Source: Ischnura elegans
Lineage: Eukaryota > Arthropoda > Insecta > Odonata > Coenagrionidae
Reading direction: 5' to 3'
NCBI RefSeq assembly: GCF_921293095.1
Contig: NC_060254.1
Coordinates: forward strand, 60,434,069 to 60,498,068
DNA: 64,000 bases
Shown here: piece by piece, positions 11,264-23,194 of the stretch
Layout of the letters: each line of letters starts with the position of its first letter
Position numbering within the stretch: the stretch's first letter is position 1
Program-made: the position numbers and the translations under genes
The notes under the pieces: model-generated
What the model was told of the DNA's origin: nothing
Database searches by the model: none
Seen by the model: the letters and a program-made list of their open reading frames with translations, nothing else

Positions 11264-13447
11264 TCATTCATTTGCGGGGGACCAAAAGGGTTCTCTAATA
11301 TCCATTGATCTACAAGCTCTAGGATCGATTATCTCTGGCAGAAGAGCCTCCTTGTAGAAAATAAAACAATTTTTGTTCCATTTTCTCCGACCAAAATTCG
11401 TCATCCCGTAAAATTCTGGTATAGCGGCAATCTTGCCTCGTCCATACCACGAATTCACAGAATGGCGCACCTGTGGCATGCAATTGACCTTGCACCTGAT
11501 AATGGTAATTATGAATTTTTTTTAACTGAGAGTTTTTGTCAAGACAAAAGCACTTAATAGTTTTTGCTGCATCTTCCAATGTTAAATTTTCCGCCGACTT
11601 GGTACATTTCAATTCAATAATGCCACCGTCATCGGTTATGCCATCCGGAGAAGCGGCAAGGAAACATTGATTTAGGTCAATGAATAATCCCGATGGCGAT
11701 ACTCGACGTCCTGAGATTTGCTCGTACTTCCTTATCGCTTCCTTTTCGTGCATCTTCCCATACTGAGTCGCTTCATTGGTGAACTTAGTGCTGTACAGAA
11801 GGCGTTTCACAATCGGGACCCATTTACTTGTCGTGCGGCTTTTGCAGATAATACCGAAGTTGGACGACGATAGGCGATTCTTCCTCTTCCCACCATCTTT
11901 CCTGCTCCGATTGACCCTGAGTTTCTTTCTCCAGTCTATTTCTTGAAGCTGGATTAACTTCCAATGATTTCATTAGTGCGGCCGCTTCTCTCTGCAATTC
12001 TTCGTTGTCCATGTCCACATTTCACCATAATCAGCTCCATCATTCTTCTTTGAGAGATTTTTTTTTTTATAAACGCCTTTCTTGGCTAAACACCTCTGCA
12101 CTGCTTGTACACGCCGAAGTCTTCGCTGGTAAGTAAATTTAAACACCTTGTGGGGACTTTTTCCACTGAGAACTTACCAAGCTGAATACCTCCACATAGG
12201 CCAACCTGGAAATCGAGACCAGAACCATAAGCCCTGTGTTGGTATGACCCCCTTTTTCTCCTGTTCACTTGTTTACCACCGGAAAATTTGGCCACGAGTG
12301 ACATAAAATTATCCGCATGATTACTAGTGTCGTTGGTAATTAACTGCCCTGATTTGCGCACAAGCGGCTTCAAAGCCAACTCAATTTTTTCTAGGCCAGC
12401 ATTTTCTTCGGCACTGAAAGTCTTCAGGTGCCTGTCAGCAGCTTCGCAAAAGTAATCCCGGCATTGTGCGTGACTCCCAAATACATGCTTAGGTCCATTT
12501 TTCAAGTCATTAATTAAGGATTCAACGCTATTTCCTGTTGTAGAATTATGCGCAATGGCTCCGCGAGCTGCTTTTTTTAATCGCAGAATTTTTTGTCTCG
12601 TTAAAATGGCTTTTAAATCGGGCCCTTCGTCAACAATTTTAAATAAAGCTTTGGTGTAGCACTTCACAGCATGATTAGCGCATTCCATTTTTTTTGACAT
12701 GTCTACCTTATGGAACTAATTTCCTCACTTTTTTCATTACAGTGGAGTCGCCATCTCCAATAAGGTAATGATACTCCAAACCATGCAGCTTCATGCTAGA
12801 TCTAAATGCATTGACAACCTTATCGGCTTCCATAGCCCCCGAGGAGGAATTCCAATTTTTATAGCATTTCTCACGAGTAGTCGATTCCCCTATTTTTTCT
12901 AAATAGGCGCACATGGAACAATATTTATTTCTAACATCCAAGTGAAGCAACCTTTTAGTGCGATGCCCAATCACACATTTATCAGCCTTACCTATCCTAA
13001 TTTTTCTTCGCATTTTCCGAAGGTTGCCTTGTCTATACTACGCATTCCTATGGTAGAGAATGCCTCCTCTAAGTTGGCATGCCCTCCTCCTGTTGACATA
13101 AACCCCCAAACTGCACTGTCTGCAATTTTTAAGGAAGTATTTACGTTTTCCCCAATTTTCTCCTCAGTTTCCACATCTTGGTGGCTGGGTTCGCTAAATA
13201 CTGTCCTTTTCAATTTACAAAAAGGACACTGAAAATCCAAGCGCCAAACAAGAGATTTTGTGGACGTAGACAATAGTCTGAAATATCCATTACTGCTTAG
13301 TAGGCACGTCGTTCGATGGAATTCAAGAGATCGAATTTCTCTCAAGAAATGCTGTCTGTCAACGATAAATCTCCCATTAATCAGGCTGATTGCTGAATCA
13401 AGACCCGGATTATGCACTTCTTCTGTACTTAAGTCCAATGAGTCCCT
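11264..13447 (-). pseudogene. Mutator-like transposase with C-terminal YqaJ nuclease domain, decayed
   Basis: Read on the minus strand the pieces follow one protein order. 13447-12992 is the N-terminal part, ending GGGHANLEEAF...GMRSIDKATFGKCEEKLG. 13000-12708 holds LLHLDVRNKYCSMC, KNWNSSSGAMEADKVV and YLIGDGDSTV, typical of the eukaryotic Mutator-like transposase domain. 12690-12086 carries MECANHAVKCY onward. 12018-11824 is an acidic linker. 11830-11319 is YqaJ (lambda-exonuclease/PD-(D/E)xK fold) with ASPDG, IELKC and YHYQVQGQLHATG, and the end LLPEIIDPRACRSMDIREPF follows in another frame to 11264. Lesions: a jump near 12995 that seems to remove the first catalytic Asp region; a TAA near 12708; a frameshift in an A-run near 12690; a gap near 12086; and a frameshift near 11345. 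Minus-strand 'TTTGTATTTCAG' just before 13447 looks like a splice acceptor, so an upstream exon may once have existed. Confidence 0.8.
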
Positions 13448-15600
13448 GAAATACAAAACAAATCCATATGTATTAAAGCAATAGTAAGTACTATATGCAG
13501 CAATTATAGCATATAAAGCAGCTTAGAAAATTATAAACTAAGGGTGTGCTGCAATTCCCAGATGGAATTATATCATTGAAATAACGTAATTAATTAACTT
13601 TGAGTTCAGCACGCCAAATGCTCAAAGCTACAGCGAACGTGAACGGATTCAAGGTATTTATTAACCTGGGGTAAAAGTATTCTTCTTCAGAAGGTGATGT
13701 ATCCCGAGAGTATTCTGTCCATCGTGCAGCGAAACTATACGAATTTTCGTCTCAAATAACCTCTAGGGAAAAGCTTTCATTGAATCTGGCGCAAGACAAT
13801 ACTTCATAAAGGCGTCTTGGATGGGTTTGAACTAGTAGTGAATTGTACTTAATTGCCAAATTTTTAGCCATAATTAACAAGGCTAAAATATTATTTTCTA
13901 GCAGTGTCCCTTGTGCATGATTGTGTCCGCTAGAAACGAAGTCTTTATCACACAGAAAATAAGGATTCTTCATTGCGTTTAATTTGCATCAAACTTGCTA
14001 GCAAAAGCATACGATGTAATTTGTTCATCCCAAATAAAATGTATTCATGTATGTCATCTAGCGTGTCAAAAGTATTGTGAAAATTATTTCCCTCTTTGCA
14101 TTTCAACCTAACTCCGATTGTGTTGTCAAGTTGGACTAGCCATTACGTGGAACGAATCCTCATAACAAGACGCTCTGAGCCATTCATGTAACATGATCCC
14201 ACACTCCGGAATATGAGCTGGAGTTTGGATCAGGTGTGTCGACTGCCTGACGCCAGTCCCCCTGCCCTCGCTATTTCCCCTCTCAGTTCGAGCGGCCGCT
14301 GCCGTTGCCAGCCCTAGTGCGCAGTGAGACTCACATGCCGGATAAATGGGAGGATATGTGGTCCGTGTGGTCGCGCAAGGCTCGTGCGAAGTGCGGTGTG
14401 TGTGTGTTAGGAAGATTGGTCTTTGTCTCTATAATTTGAAGCATACAACAGCGGGATGGACTAAAATTAAAATAAAAGATACTTAATTCGAGTGGAAGGA
14501 AATTTTATCTTTATCTTCTTATTTGACAGGCCAACCCGCGGAAAAACATAGATTTTCGCTAAATTGTCGTCTGCGCAGTTAAATTTGTCTCAAGATCAAA
14601 TATGAGACTTTAAATGAAGAATATCAGACCTCAGCGGAGGCTACTTTGAACTTGGTACGCGAAAAATTAAGTTTTTCCTTCAATAATATCGGAAGCGTAG
14701 AACATAGAGAGAATTATCAACCAATCTATTTTCGTCCGCCCTATACACCTCCCAAATCCCGTCTATTCCAAAGCTTCACAAAAGGAAGTCCGAATACGAT
14801 TACCATGCGTTATAGAAAATTAAGTATTACTCAGGACATAAATTTATTTTACGGATATTATTTCTCAAGAACTTTACGGAATATGAGCCTGTTTACCGTA
14901 AAGAAGTGGAATTCTAAGAATAATTCTAAGAACATCCTTTGGAACTTAGATATGGTACTTATTCTACAGCAACAAAGTCGATTTTCTTTGATTGGGGTAT
15001 GTGATTTTGTAATGGAGAATGATTTCATAAGTATTAGAAAAATTCGTATTTAAACTATTACTCAAAGAAAAAATGTGAAATAACAGCTGTATACTTACAT
15101 TAAGCCTTCAGAATTCAAATGATGAGTTGGGTCTAAATATTATGGATTATCTACAGTGGTACTTAATTTCCTGAAAAGTCGGTGGATAAACGTTAATAAA
15201 TATTAAAAATTGGCTACAAATAGATAATAATATATGCATTGTATTGCCATATCTGAATACTCACTTCACTCGCCACTTCCTGATACTTTATGCTGACCTC
15301 TTCTTCCTCTTTGCCGACAGGAATAAGGCTCCCTTTTTGCTGCGTCGATAGTCCCTCTTAGAATTAGTAGTTTCCATCGATAAGCTTTCTTGTTTGACTC
15401 AGGCAAAACCAAAATTCAACAATGAAAAAAATTAGCGTCGCATGGGCACGATCGAAGAAAGTACGACCAGAATCCCCAGCCGAAGAAATCGAAACTCGAT
15501 AACTCTCTCGGAGTTGTCTAGAAGTGACAAGATCACACGACTGCAAGATGCTACTTCTTATCCTGTGCGCTCCTGAGTCGTTCGTTACCTCCCTTTAAGT
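13448..15600. other. Non-coding stretch
   Basis: Several short frames (for example 13752-13973 minus and 14646-15053 plus) show no domain and no splice context that I trust. Terminal inverted repeats of the MULE were looked for by eye and not found. Confidence 0.4.
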
Positions 15601-17224
15601 CCATCAAGCAGCTCAAAGCTTCGAAGAAAGAGGGAGGACGCTCCTTCCCCTACCCGACCCCTCCCCCTGCCGTGCTACCGCTGCCTCCCCTTCCTCTTGC
15701 CGAGCGATCAAGTCCTTCTAGTACCCTCACCTCGCCGCAAGCGACGCCCTACGACGGCTCCTGTTTTAGTCATTATTATTCGGCAATTTATGACTTAATG
15801 CATGTGTATTTCTTGGTTTTAAAACTCGCAATTGACTATTAACGTAGCTGGGTATTTCCCGTTGTGATTGGTTTTTGCTTAACACAATGCGTTCACTTAA
15901 TTCCTACGTGTTAAAATTGCAATTTCCACTTTATGTAAATTTGGATAAGCTAGGGAGAACATATACATTAACTTTGATGCAATGGCGAAAATTTCACTCC
16001 GATATTTTCATTATCACCGCTTAAATTAGAAAACGCGTTTACCGGGCAATCACCTTTCGCCTTAAACCCATTCAAATACAACCCCAGGATTTCCAAACGA
16101 CGGATATCATTTCCATTGGAAAAGAACCTACCCTGTTATTTTGGAATGAATTCAAATGATTAATTAATTTTAATTAGTAAACAGACAATATACCATATAT
16201 TAATGTTGATAATGGACAAAACATGGGTAATTTTACAGCTATTTTACAGCCATGTAATCCTAAAATGCAAAAAAATGGACTACTAAATTTACTTAGTATC
16301 ACGACGTATAAATTATCTTTTACATTAACTAGCATAAATAACACATTATGATGCACAAACATTAGCCGAATAATCTACGTAACTTCTATTTTTATTGTTC
16401 TGAAGAACACTGAATAATTATACAATGAAAATAATATTTTTAAGCAAAAAAATAATAAAATTTGGGATAAAGTATTTGTTTTGATACACGCAGTCACGGC
16501 GTTACAACCTTAAGCGTCTATGAACTGGCAAGAGGGCAGGGAAAACGGATAAAAAAATGATGTACAGGAGAAAGGGGTGAAAGCTGTCCCAGGAAATAAC
16601 GAGTTATCTGGCTCCCGCGTTGGGACGTAGGGGAGACGACACTGAACAGAGAAAAAAACATCATGGTCCCAGGAGCTGCGGTATCCTCGGGCGGAAAAGC
16701 TGTCCCCCTTGAAGGATTGAAATAAAAAACGCAAAAGGAACACAAGAATAAAAAGAGGGAACAGACGAACAGAATAGAACGAAAGAATTGTTAGGCAAAT
16801 GTACATTATTATAATATTTACTGCTTTTTTCTAAATTACCTTCTTAGCCTGAGCGGATTTGTACTCACATCTTGCCTCTACTTATTTAATGCTCTATTTT
16901 AATGAGTTATGATTGCGCAATATAGTTTAGTGAAGTTTATCTTGTCTTTTGTTTTCTCATTTATCTATGATTACCAAATCGTATGTAATAGTGTCTATAC
17001 ATTCTATCTTGCCTTCCTTTTAAATTTTTGCATTGGTTTATTTTTTTATGTATTTAAATCTTGTATTGGGATTCATTGCCCTCTAATACACGATATTATT
17101 ATAAAACGAAATGGGGGATGGAGATAGGAAATTTCGACTCAAAGAGCATAAAATGGGAAACAGAGAGAGAGAGAGAGAATACCACATTGATAAAATAAAA
17201 AAATGAGAAGGACCTAGCTCGCGA
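15601..17224. other. Non-coding stretch with local duplication partner at 16735-17200
   Basis: The segment 'ggaacacaagaat...agaacag.cga.cagaata' near 16737 and 'gaaacg..atgggggatg' through 'agagcataaaatgggaaac' near 17105-17160 recur at 17791-17900 in a more compact arrangement. This indicates a diverged local duplication flanking the LINE fragments. A (GA)8-like microsatellite is at 17163-17179. Confidence 0.55.
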
Positions 17225-17765
17225 TGCTTTACGAAACCGCATAACCTTAGCCTTGTGATTATTCCTCATGCCTTACTCCTCGCAAGGCTTGTCCAACGCA
17301 TCCACTGTAACCTAAAGCCCCTCGTGACTAGCTAATCAATGACTGATCATCCGCGAACCTCACTGGTTTGAACACCAATCCTCCCACTATTACTCCAGCT
17401 TCCAACTCATCCCACGCTTCTCTTAACAGAAATTCTCGTACCTCAACAGAACGATTACGGAATGGAATAGACTCCCTGCCCTATCCTAACAACGTAAGGA
17501 TTATCAAGAAGAGGTGTAAAGGATTTATATAGGAAAAGTAATATCATTACATTTTAAATATTCACTATCTAGTTCCATTTTGGTGATGTATTTTTCATTG
17601 ACAATATTTTTATTTTATATAAACTGTTACCACCTGGCAAATAGCCAACTTGTAACTTGTACAATATAATAATAATAATCTCCTCAGCGTACACGTTATA
17701 ACCAGCTGCGATAGAGGACAGCCTTTCCTCACTCCTCGGCCAATACTTGCCTGCATAGATTCTCC
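17225..17765 (-). mobile_element. LINE reverse-transcriptase fragment (minus), split by another LINE
   Basis: 17225-17429 and 17689-17765 together align with the RT fragment at 38100-38400. They share 'cctcgtgactagctaatcaa'-type text, 'tgatcatccgcgaacctcac' and 'tccaactcatccca.gcttc', then after the gap 'ctcctcagcgta' and 'cctcactcctcggc'. Read on the minus strand the right piece gives YWPRSEERLSSIAAGYNVYAEE, matching a known RT stretch. The 259 bp between the halves is a separate LINE 3' end. Many stops show it is dead. Confidence 0.75.
17430..17688 (+). mobile_element. 3' end of a non-LTR retrotransposon, inserted into the RT fragment
   Basis: The plus strand encodes the end of a LINE ORF2 (YLNRTITEWNRLP, then YPNNVRIIKKRCKGF, with a small in-frame deletion relative to 55590-55735). 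A 3' UTR with 'accacctggcaaatagccaa' and 'cttgtaacttgtac' follows, then a TAATAATAAT tail. Both the tail and the strong 5' truncation are typical of CR1/L2/Jockey-like LINEs. The element breaks the RT fragment between 'gcttctctta' and 'ctcctcagcg', whereas the homologous site near 38300 is uninterrupted. Confidence 0.8.
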
Positions 17766-18357
17766 GTCGGCTAACCTCAATTGTTAAAAAAAGGAACACA
17801 AGAATGGTAAGATAGAACAGGCGACCAGAATAAACCAAAACGAAACGGGGGATGAAAATGGGAGATCTCGATAGAGCATAGAGCATAAAATGAGAAACAA
17901 CAGAGAGAGAAAGGATGCCGTACTGATAGATATAAAAAAAAGAAAGACTAAATTTCGTCGGAAGCCTAATTTTTTCGCAGCATTTGGTCCCCAGTTTCTC
18001 TTCCCTTCCTATCAGCTCCCTCTACTCTTTTTCGGGGGCACATAAAACCTTACTGTGTCGGCTTTTCCGTCCTCCTCCTCCGGCCCGGCCTTCGACGGAA
18101 TTCGGGAACTGAAAGGAATCCCCATTCCACGACGCCTTTCTCTTCACTTTTCCCCTAAACGATTTTTCCCTCTCTCTCCTATCCCTTGATCCTAGAAACT
18201 CGTTCCCTACACTCCTATTGCGTTCTCAGGTTGTCCAACCGATCAAAACAGTAATATTCATGCATAATTCCCGGTTTTCCTGGGAAATTTTACAAGACTC
18301 CAGGTTAATATTACTTGATTACCTACTGCGAAGAGATAAGAATTTCAAAACACCTAT
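17766..18357. other. Non-coding stretch
   Basis: Contains the second copy of the local duplication (17791-17945), then pyrimidine-rich unique DNA. No gene is recognised. Confidence 0.5.
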
Positions 18358-18361
18358 AATA

Positions 18362-19017
18362 GGGTGGTTTCCTATTATGTATTGCCTTAATCGAAAGATT
18401 ATTACTCCTGGAGTACGTATTTCACGCTTTTAGATTTTTAAATGACGATATCTATTTTTCGCGATTCAATGAAAAGTGAAAATTTTCAAGCGCGTGAAAA
18501 CGCGACGGCTAAGTATGAATGCCGGGAAAACTCCCTGTGACGTCGTTCTGGTTCCCGCTGACGCAACTGAGGTGACCTTGGGGCGAGGTTCTGAGCGCTG
18601 ATACGACGCAGGATGCTAGCAGGTAGCAGAGTACCATGCTAGCTGCTAGCTCTTGGCTTAAATAAGGATTATTAATACCTTATCAAACGAGGAAAACTCT
18701 CCGACCTTAGCCAGTTTTAATAGGTGATTATTAAGACATGTGTCTCTGAGCTCTGTGCCTCATGAATGCATTGGTATTCTCAGACGATGTAAAACTCCCA
18801 TCTACTCGTATAGAAACTAGGTCCCTGTGACGTCACGTGGAGTGGCATCGCATGGGCGCCAATCTGGCCTTTTTCAAATGAGGATAAAATTGACCCTTGC
18901 CATTCGTTTAAACCGGTATTTCTAAAACCAAATAATTTGTATATTATGAATACACTAATGGTGGGTAACGAATCGCAATCAATGCCTTTCGTTTTCTTTG
19001 ATGAAGTAAACTACCCT
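18362..19017. mobile_element. MITE / non-autonomous DNA transposon, ~656 bp, copy 1
   Basis: It begins GGGTGGTTTCC after a TA (18360-18361) and ends GTAAACTACCC before TA (19018-19019), giving short imperfect inverted termini and a TA duplication. The inverted sister at 41331-41992 shares nearly the whole length, for example 'actcctggagtacgtatttc', 'gaaaattttcaagcgcg', 'gaacctcactgagg..gcgtcag'-type text and 'tgattgcgattcgttaccc'. No transposase is present. A TA duplication points to Tc1/mariner mobilisation, but the termini are too short to be sure. Confidence 0.7.
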
Positions 19018-19019
19018 AT

Positions 19020-22000
19020 TACTTCAATACATCTAAATAATATTATATTTATGCATTTAGAAGGCCAAGGAATAGGTTAGCTAGCACACATTGTATCTTA
19101 AATTTAAATTTATTCAATGCAAGCCAAAACACTGCTTCGACCAAATAAGTAGGTGTTGACGTCACCTGAAACTCTATTCTCGGTGTTTTTTAATGCTACT
19201 TGAGTCAAGGATGCTACACATTTCGATTATGTTCCCTTGTCAGACATTCCACGTCTCAATGCGGCTGTAAAAATTCAACTGCGACACTGCACTTCAATAT
19301 TACGACAAACACATTTTGGGCCAGAAATTGGGTGTAGAACGGGAAATTTTTTATGTGAAATGAATTTGAAATAAAATATTTTTAAATTCCAGGTGGAGCG
19401 AAAATTTGATGAATACACATTTCCAGGGACTAAAAAACTCACGCACAATTCCCGATTTTGCCGGTCTCTTGAGAGCCTGTTTCTTCAGGAGCGGGAGAAG
19501 AAAATGCATATATAAAGGGATACGCAAGACAAGAAGAACAGAACAGTCTTTTCGGAACTAGTTCGCGAACGGAACAGTTCCGCTCCGACATAACTTGCTA
19601 GAAATAGCTGTCCCGAGTACAACTGTTCCGACTCCTGATGAAGCGGCCGGTAAGCTGAGGATTTGGATGCTATCACACAAGTCCAACAACTCCAGCGATT
19701 CCGCCTACAACGGCTGTCCCAGGTTAAGATTTACGTCGCCAAAATTATAGCAAATAGTTTATTTTTTCAACTCAAACTCCCATATTTTGGGGTAGCTGAA
19801 TAAAGACTTGCAGTTTCGTTCGTTTGACTGCTCTGTTTCCATTTCCATTTTCAAATTAAACTTTTATTTCATTAAGATTTTTACGATTTAATGTCGTGAC
19901 TATAGTACTATAATATTGTCAATATTGATTGAAAAACAAATTTATCAGTTTTTGTTTGTTTTTTTTTATATCCACAAAGTAGGAAAATAATAATGTAAAG
20001 ACAGTGTCCTGAATTGAGAATCTTTAAGAAGCGTTCATGTCATTCATGGCTCCATGCGTATGCCATCTGAAATGCACGTTGGTACGTGCATTAAATGGCG
20101 CAATTTCGCGCCTGGTGTAAAACGGGCCTTAGACTACTAGGCTAGTAGAGAGTATTAGGAGAACCATGCAGGCATTAAGTATCAATGAAATGAAGAAGAC
20201 TTCATGCATACAAAGGAAGAATTCATAAAGGCTTCATTACACGGGGCATGGAATTGCACAATTCGGATCTGCATATTTTACTCAACCTGGCGATTAATTG
20301 CGCGAATGCATGATCGAAACTAGAACAGGGTTTTTTTTGCCATCTTAGATACATTCCAACAATCCACCCCTTACTCTCTCGCACGTACTTCAGGGGCGCA
20401 AGTGCATGCCCCTTGTAAAATGGGCTAGGGAACTATAGTATAAATAAAGACGTTAAAGGGACTTCAGCTAATACTTCCCGGAAACAGTCCTAAAAAGAGA
20501 AAACGTGGCCAAATTGCCGAAGGGGGAAGCAGGCAGGATTTTTAGCTGCGAGAGGGAAGAGCGACGGATTGGACAAGCCACAAAAAGAGGTAGGAGATAA
20601 ATCAAGACACGCGGAGGAAAAAGGGAGCATTTTTTGGAGGGCGTCGGGAAAGAATCATGGTTTGTTTTCGCGAGTGGAGAGAGACTACACCAAAAAAAAC
20701 TCAAAAGTGATTCCGCCGAGAGAGAAACGATGTATGAGTCGATGGATGGAAAGCCTTGCGAGTCGAAAAAGTAACATCTAGACTACGCAGATCGGCAGTA
20801 TCACTTTTATAAACCCTACCGTTGAGGAAAACGGACGGATGAGGAAGAGGAAGCGGGTATTAACTGAGGAGACTTTTTCGAAATAGTTGCTGTATGATTG
20901 GCACGAATACCAGTACTGTTAGAGGTTGTTATTTTTTTTATTTTCCATCATATGCGACAACCATTGAGGTTAGAAAGAAAAATTTTAGGCACTAAGAATA
21001 TGGAATCAATGTTTTTATTAACCTGAACTGCAAGTTACATGTGGAATATATATTTAATCTGGCACGTTATTTACCCTACATGAGTTGACTTCACTTTGAG
21101 GATTCAATTGTTAATACATCAAGAGATGGTCAGGCAATAAAGTGAAGTTTTTTGTTACCATGATGGCTTCATATTGAGGTACCTTAAATCAGTTTCCTAC
21201 AAACTCGATCTATTTATATTTTATAATTAATCACCTTTTTACACATCTTCGATAAATATAGCTATTGGTTTGTATAAAAATACTAGCTATTAACCCGGCG
21301 AACTTCGTACCGCCGAACAATCAATGAACATAGTTTAGTTACACCTTTTTGAATCAAGAGCGGCTGTATCGTTTTTAATCATATTAAAAATATTATAATA
21401 AAATAAGGATACAAATTCAATAAAACTACGTAAATGAGTATCAAAATTGCTTGTCAGAAAGACATTTTCTTTATTGAATCTACATAGGGTGGATCGGAGC
21501 ACGTTTACGCAGATTTTTTTCCAAAGGAATTTTTCCCAAGGCCATTCATATAGCTGATAAATTTACCAAAAAGGCAGAGAGAAACCCCTAATATTAATGT
21601 TTAGACTCACTTAACTAAATTTCAGTGGCACTACCATTTTCCTCGGAGTTAGGAAAAACATCAGGTTACTCACTCTACACCAGGTTAATTCAGTCGTATT
21701 GACCGACGTTTGGAAAAACGAATTATATTATAATCTCAAGGCGTTTCACTGTCTGAATGTTCACATTTACACTGTACCGAATTGACTGATTTAGTTGTGA
21801 ATGTGGACATTTCGACAGTAACATGTCTTGAGAATGGAAGACAAAATGTTTTCCGAAATGTCGCCCAATACTACTGAATTAATCTGATGTAGTGTCCGAG
21901 AAGAATTCCTGAATATAATCATAGAGTAAGTATACGTAGGGGCCTCACCGCACGCGCAAAAATTGTACTTATTTTTGATGTAGTTCTGGAAGAATTAATA

Positions 22001-22530
22001 AGATGGCGAGGATGAAATGTTGACAAATTTTTGAATTTGATCGTTCCACAAGCATGAAAATATTCCCTGAAACAGAAAGGGTCTCTACGTTCAGTTGTGA
22101 CAATAGTTGGTTGATTTAGATCATAAGAATAGTTTTAAAAAATATTTCCTTAAATTTCGGCAAGTAACTTGACTTCCGAGTTTATCTTTCTAATCCAGTT
22201 GCATGAAGACTGTTCTTAGTATTACGCTAAAACTTACACTATGATATTATTCACTAGGATAATTTTAAATCGCCTACATCAATTTCCATATTAATAGACA
22301 ACATGACAGAAGGGATTAATTATTTTGATCATCGGTCGATTAAGCACAAATATGAGAGAATTTTTTTTTCATTAAAACGACGTATACTTAGTTCCTCGGA
22401 GGAGACTCCTTGAGAAAACATTTCGAGAAGATGTGAGGTCGACGTGGAAAGAAATCTCCAATCACAGCAAAATGAGGTCGAGTTGATGCATGCATGCACG
22501 GATCAAGTGAATCCTAGAGGCGGTCGTCAT
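19020..22530. other. Mostly unrecognised non-coding DNA with MITE-end fragments near 20.09-20.25 kb
   Basis: 'gtgtaaaacgggccttag' (20114-20131) and 'attacacggggcatgg' (20238-20253) resemble the TTA-type MITE termini of 28.0 and 40.2 kb, so a damaged copy probably lies at about 20.05-20.4 kb. Nothing else is recognised. Frames are short and domain-free. Confidence 0.45.
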
Positions 22531-22537
22531 TAAAAGT

Positions 22538-22835
22538 TCAAATCACGGAGTCGAGAGGAAGAGGATTTCCACTAAAATCAACAATTCCAGGATGGAAGCC
22601 AGCATCCAAATCAGTCGACAAGAAGTCAAACCGAGGCAAATATATAGGGGAAGCCTCATTGCATCCCAAAGGAGGTTGCTCTCTGTTGCCCCTTGAGTAT
22701 TTCTTGATACCGGAACATCTTCGGTAACTTGGTTTCCTTAAACGTCCGCTGCACGATGATGGGTGAAGAACGATCCAATATCTTTTCTCTATAGTGTTTG
22801 AAATTGTGATGAATAGCACAGGATAATTATGATTT
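22538..22835 (-). repeat. Dispersed family X, diverged copy
   Basis: Matches, in the reverse orientation, the unit repeated at 29451-30242: 'gggaagcctcattgcatccca' corresponds to the family block 'gaggaggcccaattccatccca', 'ttgctctctgttgcc' to 'ttatgttaccac', and 'cgatccaatatcttttc' and 'gtgatgaatagcac' also align in order. It is strongly diverged. The family has no recognised coding capacity. Confidence 0.45.
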
Positions 22836-22886
22836 TGATAGATTTTATAATCATGAATATAAATATCGGTGAACAGCTCTAATTAT

Positions 22887-23182
22887 AAAGTCGACTTTCT
22901 TCGGAGAGATGCCGTGGAACAACGTAACTAAAGTCAAACGAAGCTATCGTATTGCCCAGAATTTATTGACAGAGTAATACACGTGTTTTAATTGTTATAC
23001 AACCATCATGAGGTACTAATAAAAACTAAAATAAAATTTCTTTTAGTATCTGAGGATGATTGTATAGCAATGATAACGAAATAAAGTTTCTTTAAGTACC
23101 TGAGGATGATTACATAACAATTGAAACACGTGTAGCAATCTGTCAATAAATTGTGGGCAATACGATGCCTCCGTGTAAATTT
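22887..23182. mobile_element. Palindromic hammerhead-ribozyme element 1 (296 bp)
   Basis: Inverted arms of ~75 bp lie at 22940-23015 and 23096-23170, with an extra partial copy at 23045-23082. Each contains a hammerhead-like motif. The right arm has CTGAGGA (23100-23106), a weak stem II, GAAA (23123-23126) and a palindromic short stem III ACACGTGT. The left arm on the minus strand reads CTCATGA...AAAACACGTGTA and has lost G5. The flanking 12-mers AGCTCTAATTAT (22875-22886) and AGCTCTATTTAT (23183-23194) differ at one base and look like an aged target duplication. Confidence 0.65.
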
Positions 23183-23194
23183 AGCTCTATTTAT

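Noticed and set aside
13752..13973. Upstream exon of the MULE-YqaJ transposase
   Set aside because: A suitable donor site and a family-like sequence could not be recognised, so it was left out of the pseudogene.
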